Shown: positions 36,085-47,043, counted from the first letter of the stretch. The stretch is 64,000 bases of DNA from Vibrio aquaticus (GCF_003970385.1 NZ_RXZH01000002.1:372001-436000), one strand, 5' to 3'. Program-made: numbers and translations. Notes: a model not told the origin generated them from the sequence alone.

Positions 36085-37461
36085 ATGAAGCACATTAAGC
36101 AAGAAGTGAACGATTTGATCCACCGCAGTATGGACTCCCATGTGCGTATCGCAGTGACGGGTCTATCCAGAGCAGGAAAAACCGCCTTTATCAGCTCACT
36201 TGTCAATCAGCTACTTCATACGTCTACCCACGATAACTTGCCATTGCTTGCGTCGGCCCGTGAGAAGCGCCTTATCGGTGCCAAGCGTGAGCCTCAAGCG
36301 AATATGATGGTGCCGCGCTTTTTCTATGATGAAGCGATGGAGCAGGTACATGCTACGCCACCATCTTGGCCAGAGCCAACCCGAGACGTGAGCGAAATTC
36401 GTTTAGCACTGAAATACAAGCCGAAAAAGAAAACCAAAAAGCTGTTCAGCAGCACATCGACAGTACACATCGACATTATTGATTATCCAGGTGAGTGGCT
36501 GCTCGATTTACCGCTACTCGATATGGACTTTGAACAATGGTCTCAAACTCAGTTTGATGCGCTCAAAGGTAAGCGTAAAGAATTAGCTGAAGAGTGGTTA
36601 GACAAACTACAGACATTGGACTTATCGGCTCCACTGAATGAAAAAGCCATTGCTGAAGTGGCCCAAAGCTACACGGAGTTTCTGCATTCGTGCAAAGACG
36701 AGGGATTACATTGGGTACAACCGGGACGATTCGTGTTACCCGGTGAACTTGAAGGTGCGCCTGTATTACAGTTTTTCCCTTGCCGAATCGATGACAGCGA
36801 GAAAGCACAAAAGGGGACGAACCTTGCGATGCTAAAAGCTCGTTACCATGAATATCAGCAAAAAGTCGTTAAAGCGTTTTATAAGCACCATTTCTCGACC
36901 TTTGATCGTCAAATTGTGTTGGTGGATTGCTTACAGCCGCTCAACGAGGGCTATGAGTCATTCCATGATATGCGCCAAGCTCTTGAACAAATAATGCATA
37001 GCTTCCGTTACGGTCGTAGCAACATACTCAAACGCTTGTTCGCACCTAAAATCGACAAAGTGCTGTTTGCTGCCACCAAAGCGGATCATGTCACGCCTGA
37101 GCAACACACCAATTTGGTTTCGCTGCTTCAACAGATGGTTCATCCGGCGTGGCAAACCGCGTCGTATGAAAACATCGAGATGAGCTGTATGACCATAGCG
37201 TCAATTCAAGCGACGCAGTCTGGGTTTATTTCCCAAGGCGATCAAACGTACCCTGCACTCAAAGGCACGACGTTAGATGAACAAACCATTACGGTTTTTC
37301 CAGGTGAAGTGCCGAAAAAGCTCCCAGAACAAAGTTATTGGCAACAACAAGGCTTTGAGTTCACCGCCTTTAGACCGAAACAAGGCTCAATGGATGATCC
37401 TTTACCTCATATCCGACTTGATAAAGCGGTCGAGTATTTAATTGGAGACAAGCTGAAATGA
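36085..37461 (+). CDS. ycjX: YcjX-family P-loop protein
   Basis: 458 residues. Walker A-like [10 protein letters not shown] (about 26-35) and the [16 protein letters not shown] segment (about 133-148, switch/Walker B-like) identify the YcjX family, GTP-binding-like proteins with a stress link (phage shock regulon in Escherichia coli). Soluble. It overlaps the YcjF-family gene by 4 bases (ATGA), a pairing conserved in many proteobacteria. Biochemical role not established from sequence. Confidence 0.9.
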   Translation: MKHIKQEVNDLIHRSMDSHVRIAVTGLSRAGKTAFISSLVNQLLHTSTHDNLPLLASAREKRLIGAKREPQANMMVPRFFYDEAMEQVHATPPSWPEPTRDVSEIRLALKYKPKKKTKKLFSSTSTVHIDIIDYPGEWLLDLPLLDMDFEQWSQTQFDALKGKRKELAEEWLDKLQTLDLSAPLNEKAIAEVAQSYTEFLHSCKDEGLHWVQPGRFVLPGELEGAPVLQFFPCRIDDSEKAQKGTNLAMLKARYHEYQQKVVKAFYKHHFSTFDRQIVLVDCLQPLNEGYESFHDMRQALEQIMHSFRYGRSNILKRLFAPKIDKVLFAATKADHVTPEQHTNLVSLLQQMVHPAWQTASYENIEMSCMTIASIQATQSGFISQGDQTYPALKGTTLDEQTITVFPGEVPKKLPEQSYWQQQGFEFTAFRPKQGSMDDPLPHIRLDKAVEYLIGDKLK

Positions 37462-38510
37462 ATCAATCTGATAGCCGTCCATTACAACAAAAACAGCAAT
37501 TTGATCAGCCGTTTGATGACAATCTAGATAACCAAGAACAGCAGATTGAGCTCACTGCCCAAAAGCAGTTTGATCAGAAAGAAACTTTTACTCCGGTCGA
37601 AGTTGAATCGAATAGTGAAGCAGCGATTGAAGATAACCTTACTCAGGTTATTCGGCCAAAATCTGGCTCTAAGTGGTTAGCGACAGGGTTGGTGTCAACA
37701 TTCGCCGTGTTGCTTGGTTGGCAAGCAGTCGATTCGGTTGTGACAGCATTACAAAGTGCTGATTGGCTCGCGCTTGGTTGGGCTGGCTTGATCTCAACCA
37801 TTTCATTGCTGGGTGTAGGGGCGATCGGTAAAGAGTTATTCAAGCTACGCAAACTGCGCAATCACTTTAGCGTACAAGAGCAAAGTGAAACCTTGATGCA
37901 CTCTGACAGTGTCGGCAAGGGTAAAGTATTTTGTGAAAGTATTGCCCAAGAGGCTGGAATACTGCGCGAATCGCCAAGCTACGATCGCTGGATCAACAGC
38001 ATCAACCAATCACACAGCGATGCGGAAATACTTGATATGTATGATGCAATGGTGGTTGCAGAACAAGATAAACAAGCGACAAAGATTGTGTCTCAACATG
38101 CGACGGAGTCCGCGGCTTTGGTGGCAATCAGTCCACTTGCGGTTGCAGATATGCTGCTGGTGGCGTGGCGCAACTTCAAAATGATCGACAGTTTGGCTGA
38201 TGTCTACGGTGTCGAACTTGGCTATTGGTCGAGAGTGAAACTGCTTAAAGCGACCTTCATCAACATGGCGGCAGCGGGGGCCAGTGAGTTGGCCGTTGAT
38301 GCGAGCATGGATCTGATGTCAATGGACTTGGCAGGTAAAGTATCAGCAAGAGCAGGTCAGGGACTGGGAGTGGGTATCTTAACCGCTCGACTTGGTTTAA
38401 AAGCGATGGCTTTGCTGCGCCCAATTCCTTGGCACAAAGAACGTCAGGTAAAACTGGGGGCGATTCGCAAACGTATCGTTGAAAAAGTAACCGCAATTAC
38501 AATCAAATAG
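37458..38510 (+). CDS. ycjF: YcjF-family (DUF697) membrane protein
   Basis: 350 residues. A polar N-terminus rich in Gln/Asp (1-70) precedes two membrane segments (about 72-92 and 100-120), a cytoplasmic stretch, and a DUF697-like region with [20 protein letters not shown] (about 223-243) and [15 protein letters not shown]. It is translationally coupled to ycjX, which makes the assignment secure. Function unknown beyond the pairing. Confidence 0.88.
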   Translation: MNQSDSRPLQQKQQFDQPFDDNLDNQEQQIELTAQKQFDQKETFTPVEVESNSEAAIEDNLTQVIRPKSGSKWLATGLVSTFAVLLGWQAVDSVVTALQSADWLALGWAGLISTISLLGVGAIGKELFKLRKLRNHFSVQEQSETLMHSDSVGKGKVFCESIAQEAGILRESPSYDRWINSINQSHSDAEILDMYDAMVVAEQDKQATKIVSQHATESAALVAISPLAVADMLLVAWRNFKMIDSLADVYGVELGYWSRVKLLKATFINMAAAGASELAVDASMDLMSMDLAGKVSARAGQGLGVGILTARLGLKAMALLRPIPWHKERQVKLGAIRKRIVEKVTAITIK

Positions 38511-38610
38511 TGCGAATGTGAAGCAGGTAATATCAGTTTGCTTGACGAGGATCTAGGCTTAAGAGAAACTACTGTCAACTTTTCGTGACACCTTAGTTAG
38601 GGACTCATTT

Positions 38611-40155
38611 GTGCGCCTAGAAGTTTCCTGTGAAGACAGACTTGGTCTGACTCGTGAATTACTCGATATTCTTGCTTCCAAAAGTATCGACCTCCGCGGC
38701 ATCGAAATTGATGTAACGGGCATTATTTACCTAAACTGCCCAGATATCGATTTTGATACCTTTAGCGAGTTAATGGCTCAAATCCGCCGTATCTCGGGTG
38801 TAAAAGACGTTCGTAAGATTCAGTTTATGCCAATTGAACGTCATAACAATGAGCTTATTTCTCTTCTCAATAATCTCCCAGAGCCGGTTCTTGCCATCGA
38901 TCTTAAAGGCAATGTCGACATGGCAAACCATGCGGCGTTAACCTTATTTGATAGTGAAGAAAGCGAGATTAACGGCCATCCGATTTCATCATTGTTGCCA
39001 AACTTCAACTTCTCCCACTGGGTTGAGGGAAACATCACTCGTAAGAGAGAAGAAGTGGTGGTGCGTGGTTTAGACTACATGATGGAAATCATGCCAGTTT
39101 ACATTACCAACGAAGCGAGCGAATCGGTACTTGCAAGTACCGTAATGATTATTCGCTCAAGCCAAGACAAACCACTGTTTGATGAATCTTTACCCCTGCA
39201 CAACAATCTTGGATTTGAACATTTTGTTGGCGTGTCGAACCGTCACAAAGCGTTGATCAGTCAGGCTAAAAAACTCTCAATGCTTGATCAGCCTTTATTG
39301 ATTCAAGGTGAAACGGGGACGGGCAAAGAGATGCTGGCGCGTGCGTGCCATAATCGCTCGCACCGTGGGATGAACCCTTTCCTTGTCCTAAGCTGTGCCT
39401 CCATGCCAGACGATGTTGCTGAAACTGAACTGTTTGGTCACGCACCGGGCTCGTTCAACCATGAGCAAGGTCATAAAGGCATCTTTGAGCAAGCGAATGG
39501 CGGAACGGTTTTCCTCGACGAAATTGGCGAAATGAGCCCGCATCTGCAAATCAAACTACTGCGTTTGCTGCAAGATGGGACTTTCCGACGTGTTGGTGAA
39601 GAAGATGAGATTCATGTCGATGTTCGAGTGATCGCTTCCACGCGACATCACCTCGCTGACCTTGCTGAATCAGGCTCTTTCCGTGAAGACTTATTCTATC
39701 GTTTAAATGTTCTGACTTTGCAGATTCCACCGCTGCGCGAACGTTCGAACGACATCGCACCATTACTGGAGTTGTTTGTGGCAAAATACGTTTCTCAGTT
39801 GGGGATAGCGAAACCACAAATTGCGGATAGCCTTGTAGACCAACTAGTGAGCTACCAATGGCCAGGTAACATGCGCCAATTAGAAAATATGGTGCTTAGA
39901 GCGTTAACCGAGCTAGAAAGTGAAGACCTAACTGCGGATCTTTTCCACCTACCTCAGCTCGATACACCGAGTGCCAACGGTCCTGTATTGAGTCTAGATG
40001 GTTCGCTTGATGACATCATGAAGGATTACGAATCACAGGTACTGGAGCGACTTTATCAATCGTTCCCATCAAGCCGTAAGCTCGCCAAGCGTTTGAATGT
40101 GTCGCACACTTCCGTGGCAAATAAGCTACGCGAATATGGAATCCGTAAGAACTAA
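38611..40155 (+). CDS. tyrR: transcriptional regulator TyrR
   Basis: Controls aromatic amino-acid synthesis and transport. 514 residues from GTG 38611. Layout: an N-terminal ACT domain (1-75, [19 protein letters not shown]), a PAS domain (about 78-190), an AAA+ domain with Walker A GETGTGKE (about 232-239) and [14 protein letters not shown], and a C-terminal helix-turn-helix ([19 protein letters not shown]). The GAFTGA loop needed to contact sigma-54 is replaced by APGSFNHE, as is usual in TyrR. The GNAT gene starts directly after its stop. Likely to control the permease at 25411, although no TyrR box was seen there. Confidence 0.95.
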   Translation: MRLEVSCEDRLGLTRELLDILASKSIDLRGIEIDVTGIIYLNCPDIDFDTFSELMAQIRRISGVKDVRKIQFMPIERHNNELISLLNNLPEPVLAIDLKGNVDMANHAALTLFDSEESEINGHPISSLLPNFNFSHWVEGNITRKREEVVVRGLDYMMEIMPVYITNEASESVLASTVMIIRSSQDKPLFDESLPLHNNLGFEHFVGVSNRHKALISQAKKLSMLDQPLLIQGETGTGKEMLARACHNRSHRGMNPFLVLSCASMPDDVAETELFGHAPGSFNHEQGHKGIFEQANGGTVFLDEIGEMSPHLQIKLLRLLQDGTFRRVGEEDEIHVDVRVIASTRHHLADLAESGSFREDLFYRLNVLTLQIPPLRERSNDIAPLLELFVAKYVSQLGIAKPQIADSLVDQLVSYQWPGNMRQLENMVLRALTELESEDLTADLFHLPQLDTPSANGPVLSLDGSLDDIMKDYESQVLERLYQSFPSSRKLAKRLNVSHTSVANKLREYGIRKN

Positions 40156-40734
40156 ATGCAAAGAATCAGCACACCAACGCAGGTTTATGAGGTAGAGGGT
40201 GAGATCGTTCTACGTACTGCAGAGCCAACAGATGGTAAGTTAATCTCCGATTACTTTATTGCCAACAAAGAGCACCTTAAATCTTGGGAACCAAAGCGCG
40301 AAGAGGCGTTTTATACCGAAGCCGGTTGGACTCAGCGACTTGTTAAGTTGAATGAATTGCATCGAATGGGATTAGGTTACTACCTTCTTATCATCGATAG
40401 GCACACCAATGAAATGCTTGGGACCGTGTCGTTTAGCAACCTTTCTCGCTTTCCGTTCCATGCTTGTAATATGGGTTATTCTCTTGCAGATGGCGCTCAA
40501 GGGCGGGGCGTCATGACGGTAGCAGTGAAACTGGCCACGAACTATATGTTCCGGATCCAGAATATGCACCGCATCATGGCGAGTTATATGCCACGTAATA
40601 AACGTAGCGAGTCTGTGTTGGAACGCATTGGTTTTAAACAAGAAGGCTTTGCCGAAAAATACCTATTGATCAATGGTGAATGGGAAGACCATAACTTAAC
40701 ATCCTTGGTAAACCCAAATTGGGAGGAGCTTTAG
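40156..40734 (+). CDS. RimJ/RimL-type GNAT acetyltransferase
   Basis: 192 residues, ATG directly following the tyrR stop. Seen: an N-terminal strand-helix lead (EIVLRTAEPTDGKLI), MGYSLADGAQGRGVMTVAV with the acetyl-CoA loop (QGRGVM), then MPRNKRSESVLERIGFKQEG, as in RimJ, which acetylates ribosomal protein S5. The substrate is inferred from similarity only. It is in a run with tyrR and the HD gene. Confidence 0.85.
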   Translation: MQRISTPTQVYEVEGEIVLRTAEPTDGKLISDYFIANKEHLKSWEPKREEAFYTEAGWTQRLVKLNELHRMGLGYYLLIIDRHTNEMLGTVSFSNLSRFPFHACNMGYSLADGAQGRGVMTVAVKLATNYMFRIQNMHRIMASYMPRNKRSESVLERIGFKQEGFAEKYLLINGEWEDHNLTSLVNPNWEEL

Positions 40735-41322
40735 ATGGAAAGGTTAGAGAAACAACTGGCCCTCTTAATGGAGTTGGACCAACTTAAGTCTGTACTAAGA
40801 CGCACACGTGTAAAGAGTGCAGAGAAACGGTTAGAGAATAGCGCAGAGCACAGCTGGCATGTGGCATTGATGGCAATTTTAATGGAAGAGCACGCCAATG
40901 CGCCTGTTGATATTGCCCGTGTCGTCAAAATGTTGCTTCTGCATGACATCGTTGAAATTGATGCTGGCGATACCTTTGTTTATGATGCAGTCGCTTCAGC
41001 CGAGCAAGAAGAGAAAGAACTTGCTGCAGCGACACGACTGTTTGGCCTGTTACCTGAAGAGCAGGGTAAGGAACTCCATGAGCTGTGGTTAGAATTTGAA
41101 AGTGCAGAGTCCGATGATGCCAAATTTGCTAAAGCTCTGGATCGAATTATTCCAATGCTGCTCAACTACCATAACCAAGGGCAAAGCTGGCAAGAGCACG
41201 GTGTAACACGCGAGCAAGCGTTAACCGTGAACCAGAAGATTGAGCTTGGTTCACAAGCGCTTTGGAACAAAGCGAAACAAATTATTGAAGAAGCGACCAA
41301 AAACGGTTGGCTTAAAGCCTAG
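40735..41322 (+). CDS. HD-domain nucleotidase-like protein (HDDC2/YfbR type)
   Basis: 195 residues, starting at the base after the GNAT stop. Metal-binding residues are in AEHSWHVALMA (first His) and LLHDIVEIDAGDTF (HD pair), with a later Asp in AKALDRIIPML. Family members are often 5'-deoxynucleotidases for dNMPs. The activity here is inferred. Confidence 0.85.
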   Translation: MERLEKQLALLMELDQLKSVLRRTRVKSAEKRLENSAEHSWHVALMAILMEEHANAPVDIARVVKMLLLHDIVEIDAGDTFVYDAVASAEQEEKELAAATRLFGLLPEEQGKELHELWLEFESAESDDAKFAKALDRIIPMLLNYHNQGQSWQEHGVTREQALTVNQKIELGSQALWNKAKQIIEEATKNGWLKA

Positions 41323-41341
41323 TGCATTTAGAGGTTTATTA

Positions 41342-41815
41342 ATGTCGTACTTAACGTTGGATGAATACCAAAGAAAATGGATCTTCACCCACCAGTCAAT
41401 GCCGGTTCCTGACGCGGATCTAGAGGCAATAAAGCCGATGACACAACTGCGCGCATCGCAGCTTTGGCAAGAGAATATCAGCGTTCAAAGCCCAGATGCC
41501 GATCGATTTAGTTCATCAGATTGGCCAATGAAAGAGTCGAACTGGAAAGAAACCGTGAGCTGGATGAGCGAATGGGAATCGGATGAGGCTGATCTGCCGG
41601 AAGAGGTGCTTGCTTTTATCGATTGGCAAGACGACGTGACCGTTTACTTTTGCTACGAAAAATACAATGTGATTGAAACTAAGTGGTCAATCTTCAAAAA
41701 GCATTGGAAGAACTTCTTGTTCTATGATGATGGACCAGTCCTCATCGGTCGCCGTCGAAAAGAAGCGTTGTGGTTCGACAGTAAAGGTAATGTTAAGTTA
41801 GGCCATCGTAGCTAA
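41342..41815 (+). CDS. DUF2947 family protein
   Basis: 157 residues from ATG 41342 (MSYLTLDEYQRKW), with AGAGG upstream. Trp-rich, soluble, acidic; a family known to me mainly from vibrios, with no defined function. It lies 19 bases after the HD gene and may be cotranscribed with it. The terminator at 41824-41851 closes the tyrR run. Confidence 0.8.
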   Translation: MSYLTLDEYQRKWIFTHQSMPVPDADLEAIKPMTQLRASQLWQENISVQSPDADRFSSSDWPMKESNWKETVSWMSEWESDEADLPEEVLAFIDWQDDVTVYFCYEKYNVIETKWSIFKKHWKNFLFYDDGPVLIGRRRKEALWFDSKGNVKLGHRS

Positions 41816-41823
41816 ACCCGAGA

Positions 41824-41851
41824 AAAGAGCAGTTTATCTGCTCTTTTTTAT
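41824..41851 (+). terminator. terminator after DUF2947 gene
   Basis: AAAGAGCAG-TTTAT-CTGCTCTTTTTT is a perfect stem with a T-run. Confidence 0.9.
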
Positions 41852-41961
41852 TTTGAGGGATCACTGAGAAGAACCATTGGTTATATTCTTTTATGCAACT
41901 TTGTGACTATTTGGTGTTGTGTCTATACTCAAACAGACAAACGCCTTCACAAGGATAAGCG

Positions 41962-42933
41962 ATGGAAGACAAGATACTGCATTCCGTCATCGAGATTACG
42001 GAGCAGAGAAACAGTATTTCTTTAGGTCACTGCTTGATCGCGACGCTCTCCGAAATGCTGCCAATTTGCCAAGCGAGCTTAACACACTATATTGGAACGA
42101 CCGCCATCGTGATTGCACACGTAGTTCGTGATAACGATAAGCAAGATTACCAATGGATTTATGATATACCAGCAAGCCACGTTTCCTGTCACGATCACCT
42201 TAATGAAACTATCTGTATTGAGAACGATGCGGCTGGAAACCACGTTTGGAAATGTCCTATCTCAATTTCTGATTGCAGTTCAGCGCTTCTTACCGTCACG
42301 ATGACACAATCACCCGTGCAATATGAGTTGTTAATGGATGGTTTTGCAAAAATCTACCGTAACTACCTGGTTGTTTTGCATGAAAGTGAACGAGACAAAT
42401 TGACGGGGTTACTCAATAGGCGAACTTTAGAAGAAAGGCTTTCGCAATGTTTCGGTGAACAGTCTGATCAAGGGGACGCCGTTGCTGTGTGGATTGCGAT
42501 CTTAGATCTCGATCATTTTAAAGCTGTTAATGATCAGTTTGGACACATGATAGGGGATGAAGTGCTATTGATGTTTGCCCAGCAACTGCAAAACTTCTTT
42601 AGTCATCAAGAGCAATTGTTTCGCTTCGGAGGTGAAGAGTTCGTCATTATGTTTCCTCCTCAAGAGAAGCATCAAGTCTTAGAAGCCTTGGAAGCGTTCC
42701 GTTTGCTGATAGAAGCCTACCGCTTTCCACAAGTAAACCATGTTACTTTTAGTTGTGGATTGTGCTCAATTTCCCGCAGTCAATATTTGCCGACGATTCT
42801 GGATCACGCTGACAAAGCGCTCTACTTTGCGAAAGAGTCAGGGCGAAACCAAGTGAAGTGCTATGAAGATATGTATCAGGTTAACACTCGATCAAATGAT
42901 GATGATCGACTAGACGAGGTGGAATTGTTCTAA
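41962..42933 (+). CDS. GGDEF-domain protein (probable diguanylate cyclase)
   Basis: 323 residues, soluble. An N-terminal sensor-like region (1-140) is followed by a GGDEF domain (about 145-310) beginning DKLTGLLNRRTLEERL, with active-site FRFGGEEFVIMF. The inhibitory RxxD site normally five residues before GGEEF is missing, so product inhibition there is not expected. It should make c-di-GMP, opposing the HD-GYP protein at 16410. Start ATG 41962 follows AAGGATAAGCG. Confidence 0.9.
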   Translation: MEDKILHSVIEITEQRNSISLGHCLIATLSEMLPICQASLTHYIGTTAIVIAHVVRDNDKQDYQWIYDIPASHVSCHDHLNETICIENDAAGNHVWKCPISISDCSSALLTVTMTQSPVQYELLMDGFAKIYRNYLVVLHESERDKLTGLLNRRTLEERLSQCFGEQSDQGDAVAVWIAILDLDHFKAVNDQFGHMIGDEVLLMFAQQLQNFFSHQEQLFRFGGEEFVIMFPPQEKHQVLEALEAFRLLIEAYRFPQVNHVTFSCGLCSISRSQYLPTILDHADKALYFAKESGRNQVKCYEDMYQVNTRSNDDDRLDEVELF

Positions 42934-43112
42934 ATGATCAAAGTTGATCATCTAAGCCAATGAATTGTAAAGAGTCTAAAAGGGTGTAAATGTGACTTTA
43001 ACCCCATATATTGCAGTTTTATTTACGTTTATACTGTAATTTGTTATCATTTTTGCGATTAGTTTAATTTAACAGTCAGTTTTGGCAAGAATATGAGTTT
43101 TGGGGGAGTGTG

Positions 43113-43286
43113 GTGAATTTAAATGTATCTCAATTACGTAATGACTTTTACGCGCGAATCCAAGCCGTGCAAGCTTACGCTCTGCCTCAAACAAAGCCGA
43201 CATTGTCCTTACTTAGTGAAGAAGAACTGCGCGAGTTAGAAACGCTTTGGATTGAACTGTCTGTTTGGAAAAGTCAGCAAGACTAG
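43113..43286 (+). CDS. small hypothetical protein, 57 residues
   Basis: GTG start at 43113, with GGGGGAG 3-6 bases upstream and no competing frame: MNLNVSQLRNDFYARIQAVQ then LLSEEELRELETLWIELSVW near the end. It is acidic and helical, stops at TAG 43284-43286 and is followed by a terminator. The ribosome site, codon use and terminator together support a real gene. Function unknown. Confidence 0.65.
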   Translation: MNLNVSQLRNDFYARIQAVQAYALPQTKPTLSLLSEEELRELETLWIELSVWKSQQD

Positions 43287-43307
43287 AACATCGAAAGAAT
43301 CCCGTTA

Positions 43308-43341
43308 AAACCTCACGATAACCTCGGTGAGGTTTTTTATT
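43308..43341 (+). terminator. terminator after small gene
   Basis: AACCTCACGATAACCTCGGTGAGGTTTTTTATT: AACCTCAC pairs imperfectly with GTGAGGTT, then a T-run. Confidence 0.85.
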
Positions 43342-43438
43342 GCCTCAATAAAGAAATGTTATATTATAACAATTGTGAACTAAACGTTGAATTGTCGAGT
43401 ATTAGTCCCCATAGTTAACAGCAAAGCGGAGCATTTAG

Positions 43439-44086
43439 ATGAATGCCACGATAGATATAACAAAACCAGAGATTCAAGTGAGTATAGATATGGCGGAAGT
43501 AAGAGCCAGAGTCGATTTCAAAGTCGGTGCAAACAGTAACATCAACGCAGAGATTTTGTCGTTTCATGGATTGAAAACGGACAAAGAGCATGTTGCTGTG
43601 ATTTTTAAACAAGCTGACAAGACTCAAGAAGCGCCACTGGTTCGAATGCACTCAGAATGTTTGACTGGTGATGTATTCCACTCTTCCCGATGCGATTGTG
43701 GTGAACAATTGGATGAAACCATTAATCGAATGGCGGAATCAGGCGGCATCATCCTTTACTTACGTCAAGAAGGCCGAGGTATTGGCTTGTACAACAAGAT
43801 TGATGCCTACAAACTGCAAAGCCAAGGCATGAACACTTACGAAGCTAACAACCAGTTAGGCTTTGGTGACGATCTACGAGATTTCACTGAAGCGGCTCAG
43901 ATGCTTCAAGCACTCGATATTAAATCGATTCGTCTTGTGACTAACAACCCGAAAAAGATTCGTGAACTAAAAGAACATGGCGTTGAAATTCAAGAAGTTG
44001 TCAATACATTGGCCCATGTAAAAGACGGCAACGAAAGCTACTTGCAAGCTAAAGCTGCGCACGGAAAGCACCAATTAGACGTCTAA
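43439..44086 (+). CDS. ribA: GTP cyclohydrolase II
   Basis: First step of riboflavin synthesis from GTP. 215 residues from ATG 43439, with GGAG 7 bases upstream; a later in-frame ATG ([10 protein letters not shown]) would give about the usual length of 198. Zinc ligands lie in [18 protein letters not shown], catalytic residues in [16 protein letters not shown], and substrate-binding [10 protein letters not shown] near the end. There is no fused RibB domain. A single gene with its own terminator. Confidence 0.95.
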   Translation: MNATIDITKPEIQVSIDMAEVRARVDFKVGANSNINAEILSFHGLKTDKEHVAVIFKQADKTQEAPLVRMHSECLTGDVFHSSRCDCGEQLDETINRMAESGGIILYLRQEGRGIGLYNKIDAYKLQSQGMNTYEANNQLGFGDDLRDFTEAAQMLQALDIKSIRLVTNNPKKIRELKEHGVEIQEVVNTLAHVKDGNESYLQAKAAHGKHQLDV

Positions 44087-44110
44087 CGTACTGAAAAATA
44101 TACGTTGATA

Positions 44111-44138
44111 AAAGCCTCACTTTTGTGAGGCTTTTTTG
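44111..44138 (+). terminator. terminator after ribA
   Basis: AAAGCCTCAC-TTTT-GTGAGGCTTTTTT is a perfect stem with a T-run. Confidence 0.92.
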
Positions 44139-44188
44139 TTTGTCGCTTGCAAAAAAATTGTAACTTTGTATTATTCACACCCATAAGT

Positions 44189-44207
44189 GCAAATGATAAT
44201 AATTAGC
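44189..44207 (+). promoter_or_regulatory. probable Fur box
   Basis: GCAAATGATAATAATTAGC matches 15 of 19 positions of GATAATGATAATCATTATC by eye and sits in a larger inverted repeat (AGTGC/GCACT, 44186-44210), 47 bases before the imelysin gene. This predicts iron-repressed expression of the four following genes. Confidence 0.8.
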
Positions 44208-44253
44208 ACTCACAAAGAAGAATAATTATTAAGCTCAACAAGGATGCTTTTTC

Positions 44254-45519
44254 ATGAATGTAAAAACGCTATTAGCCCAATCTGTCGCGGCTTCACTTCT
44301 TATTGCCAGTGGTTCTACTTTTGCTGCTACTACCGTTACCAAAGAACAGGTAGTGGAGCACTACGCTGATGTTGCTCACGCGGTATTCGCTGACTCGCTA
44401 ACGACGGCAAAGGCGCTTGATGCGTCAATCGAAACTTTCCTAGCAAACCCAACCGCTGAAAAGTTCGAGCAAGTAAAGCAAGTTTGGTTAGAGTCACGTG
44501 TTCCTTATCAACAGTCTGAAGTGTTCCGTTTTGGTAACGCTATTGTCGACGACTGGGAAGGGCAGCTTAATGCGTGGCCTCTGGATGAAGGTCTAATTGA
44601 TTACGTTTCTGCTGACTACCAATATGAGCTTGGTAATGAAGGTGCGAACGCAAATATCGTCGCTAACACAAAACTAACGATTGGTGCATCAACTCTTGAT
44701 GTGGCAAAAATTACCCCTGAACTGATCGCTGACCTGAACGAAGTCGGTGGTTCTGAAGCGAACGTAGCTTCAGGCTACCACGCGATTGAATTTTTGCTTT
44801 GGGGCCAAGACTTAAACGGCACTAACGCAGGTGCGGGTCAACGTGCTTACACAGACTTTGTTGTCGGCTCTGAATGTACAAACAATAACTGTGACCGTCG
44901 TGGTGATTTCCTAAAAGCAGCGGCAGAGCTTCTGATCCAAGACCTTGAGTGGATGGAGAACCAGTGGTCTGAAGGTGTGAAAGGCAACTACCGTGAAGAG
45001 CTACTCAATGATTCAGCAGACAATGGCTTACGCAAAATGCTGTTTGGCATGGGTTCACTTTCTCTAGGTGAGTTAGCGGGTGAGCGTATGAAAGTGGCGC
45101 TTGAAGCCAACTCAACAGAAGATGAGCACGACTGTTTCTCTGATAACACGCACAACTCTCACTACTACAATGAGCAAGGCATCTACAACGTTTACACTGG
45201 TCTGTACAAGCGTGAAGATGGCACTCTATTGTCAGGCCCAAGTCTACACGATCTAGTCGCTCAGAAAGACAAGCAAGCAGCGAAAGAAATTCAAAAGCAG
45301 TTTGATAACACGCGTTCTCAAGTAGGTGAGCTAGTGACATCAGCAGAAAAAGACGGCGAGTTCTTTGATCAGCTGATTGCTGCAGGTAACACACAAGGCA
45401 ATGCGTTGGTTAATGACACCATCATGTCACTGGTTGCTCAGACAGTACAAATTGAGCGTGCTGCGAAAATCGTTGGCATCACAAGTCTGAATCCAGACAC
45501 CGCAGACCACGAGTTTTAA
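44254..45519 (+). CDS. imelysin/M75-family protein (iron-regulated, IrpA-like)
   Basis: 421 residues, exported: a signal peptide with cleavage near TFAATTV (about 22-25). The imelysin GxHxxE motif is present as G174-Y-H176-A-I-E179 (ASGYHAIEFLLWGQ), followed by a second helical repeat. Such proteins act in periplasmic iron uptake, though their exact chemistry is debated and peptidase activity is doubtful. First gene behind the Fur box. A hairpin at 45539-45563 separates it from the next gene. Confidence 0.9.
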   Translation: MNVKTLLAQSVAASLLIASGSTFAATTVTKEQVVEHYADVAHAVFADSLTTAKALDASIETFLANPTAEKFEQVKQVWLESRVPYQQSEVFRFGNAIVDDWEGQLNAWPLDEGLIDYVSADYQYELGNEGANANIVANTKLTIGASTLDVAKITPELIADLNEVGGSEANVASGYHAIEFLLWGQDLNGTNAGAGQRAYTDFVVGSECTNNNCDRRGDFLKAAAELLIQDLEWMENQWSEGVKGNYREELLNDSADNGLRKMLFGMGSLSLGELAGERMKVALEANSTEDEHDCFSDNTHNSHYYNEQGIYNVYTGLYKREDGTLLSGPSLHDLVAQKDKQAAKEIQKQFDNTRSQVGELVTSAEKDGEFFDQLIAAGNTQGNALVNDTIMSLVAQTVQIERAAKIVGITSLNPDTADHEF

Positions 45520-45538
45520 TCTGGACTGCAGCGAACAC

Positions 45539-45563
45539 AAAGGGCTCATTTGAGCCCTTTTGA
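45539..45563 (+). terminator. hairpin between imelysin and di-heme genes
   Basis: AAAGGGCTCA-TTTGAGCCCTTTTG: a stem of about 8-9 bp with a short T-run; may give partial termination so that the first gene is made in excess. Confidence 0.75.
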
Positions 45564-45639
45564 TGTTTTAGAGATAAAGCTTTTTGAGAATTATTCCCAT
45601 TTAAAACTTGCGGTTATTGGCCGGTAGTGAGTCATCAAA

Positions 45640-47034
45640 ATGAAGTTGTACATCAAATCCGCTCTCACGAGTTTACTAATCTTTAGCACGTCGTCTTCAG
45701 TGTTAGCCTATGACGTTAAGTCAGGGGGTAATACTTCTGTGAAGAAAGATGGTGCGAATGCGTTCTCTTTGCCTGCGGGTAACCTACCAATGTCCAAGCG
45801 TTTGGATTTCAGTGTGGGTAACAGTTTTTTTAGAAACCCTTGGGTCCAAGCCCCTGCGTCTACTGACGCCCGTGATGGTCTAGGGCCACTGTTTAATACC
45901 AATGGTTGTCAAAACTGCCACATCAAAGATGGACGAGGGCACCCCCCTGAGCCGGGCGATCGCCATGCGGTGTCTATGTTAGTGCGTCTTAGTATTCCAG
46001 CAATGACACCGGCGCAGAAGAAAGCATTTATTAAAGATGGTGTGATTCCAGAGCCAACCTATGGTGGTCAACTTCAAGATTTCGCACTGCAGGATCACAC
46101 GCCGGAAGGCAGCATTAAGATCACATACGACGATGTGCCAGTTAGATTTGCTGACGGTACCCAAGTCATGCTCCGTAAGCCGAATCTTTCCATTACCAAT
46201 TTAGGCTATGGCGAGATGAACCCCAATACACAAATGTCAGCTCGTGTTGCACCACCAATGATTGGTCTTGGATTACTAGAAAGTATTCCTGATGAGACGC
46301 TAAAGGCGTGGGCTGATGAACAAGACCAAGATGGCGATGGCATCTCGGGCAAAGCAAACGTAGTTTGGGACGTACAAGCAAACGACTTTGCGATTGGTCG
46401 TTTTGGTTGGAAAGCAGGGCAACCTAATTTGATGCAGCAAAACGCTGCGGCATTTAATGGCGATGTCGGTTTAACAAGCCGCCTTTTCCCAAATGAGAAT
46501 TGTACGGCGAATCAAACGATCTGTGCTGATTTACCCAATGGTGGTTCACCGGAAGTCAGTGACAATATTCTCGATTTTGTCGAGTTCTACTCGCAGCATC
46601 TAGCCGTGCCAATCCGTCGCAATGTCAATGATCCTCAAGTCAAACATGGTCAAGAACTGTTTGCGAAAGTCGGTTGTGACAGTTGCCACAAGACAGGCGT
46701 CAAAACGGGTGAACGAGAAGGACTACCTGCACTGTCGAATCAGATCATTCATCCCTATTCCGACATGCTTCTGCATGATATGGGACCAGGCCTTGCCGAT
46801 AATCGCCCTGAGTATTTAGCGAATGGGCAAGAGTGGCGTACTCAACCTTTGTGGGGGCTTGGTTATACCGAGGAGGTAAATGGGCATACCAATTTACTTC
46901 ATGATGGACGTGCTCGTAATGTGCTAGAAGCGGTGCTTTGGCATGGTGGCGAAGCCGAAGCTACGAAACAAAAAGTGCTTAAGTTCAATAAGAAAGAAAG
47001 AGAAGCCTTGGTCGCTTTCTTAAATTCGCTATAG
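45640..47034 (+). CDS. di-heme oxidoreductase-like protein (DUF1111)
   Basis: 464 residues with a signal peptide (cleavage near SVLAYD, about 24). Two c-type heme motifs are seen: C90-Q-N-C93-H94 and C346-D-S-C349-H350. Called putative thiol oxidoreductase or di-heme protein in databases; it is widely found between imelysins in iron-responsive operons. Role in iron oxidation or reduction is inferred from that pairing. The next gene begins 9 bases after its stop. Confidence 0.9.
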   Translation: MKLYIKSALTSLLIFSTSSSVLAYDVKSGGNTSVKKDGANAFSLPAGNLPMSKRLDFSVGNSFFRNPWVQAPASTDARDGLGPLFNTNGCQNCHIKDGRGHPPEPGDRHAVSMLVRLSIPAMTPAQKKAFIKDGVIPEPTYGGQLQDFALQDHTPEGSIKITYDDVPVRFADGTQVMLRKPNLSITNLGYGEMNPNTQMSARVAPPMIGLGLLESIPDETLKAWADEQDQDGDGISGKANVVWDVQANDFAIGRFGWKAGQPNLMQQNAAAFNGDVGLTSRLFPNENCTANQTICADLPNGGSPEVSDNILDFVEFYSQHLAVPIRRNVNDPQVKHGQELFAKVGCDSCHKTGVKTGEREGLPALSNQIIHPYSDMLLHDMGPGLADNRPEYLANGQEWRTQPLWGLGYTEEVNGHTNLLHDGRARNVLEAVLWHGGEAEATKQKVLKFNKKEREALVAFLNSL

Positions 47035-47043
47035 GATCGAGTG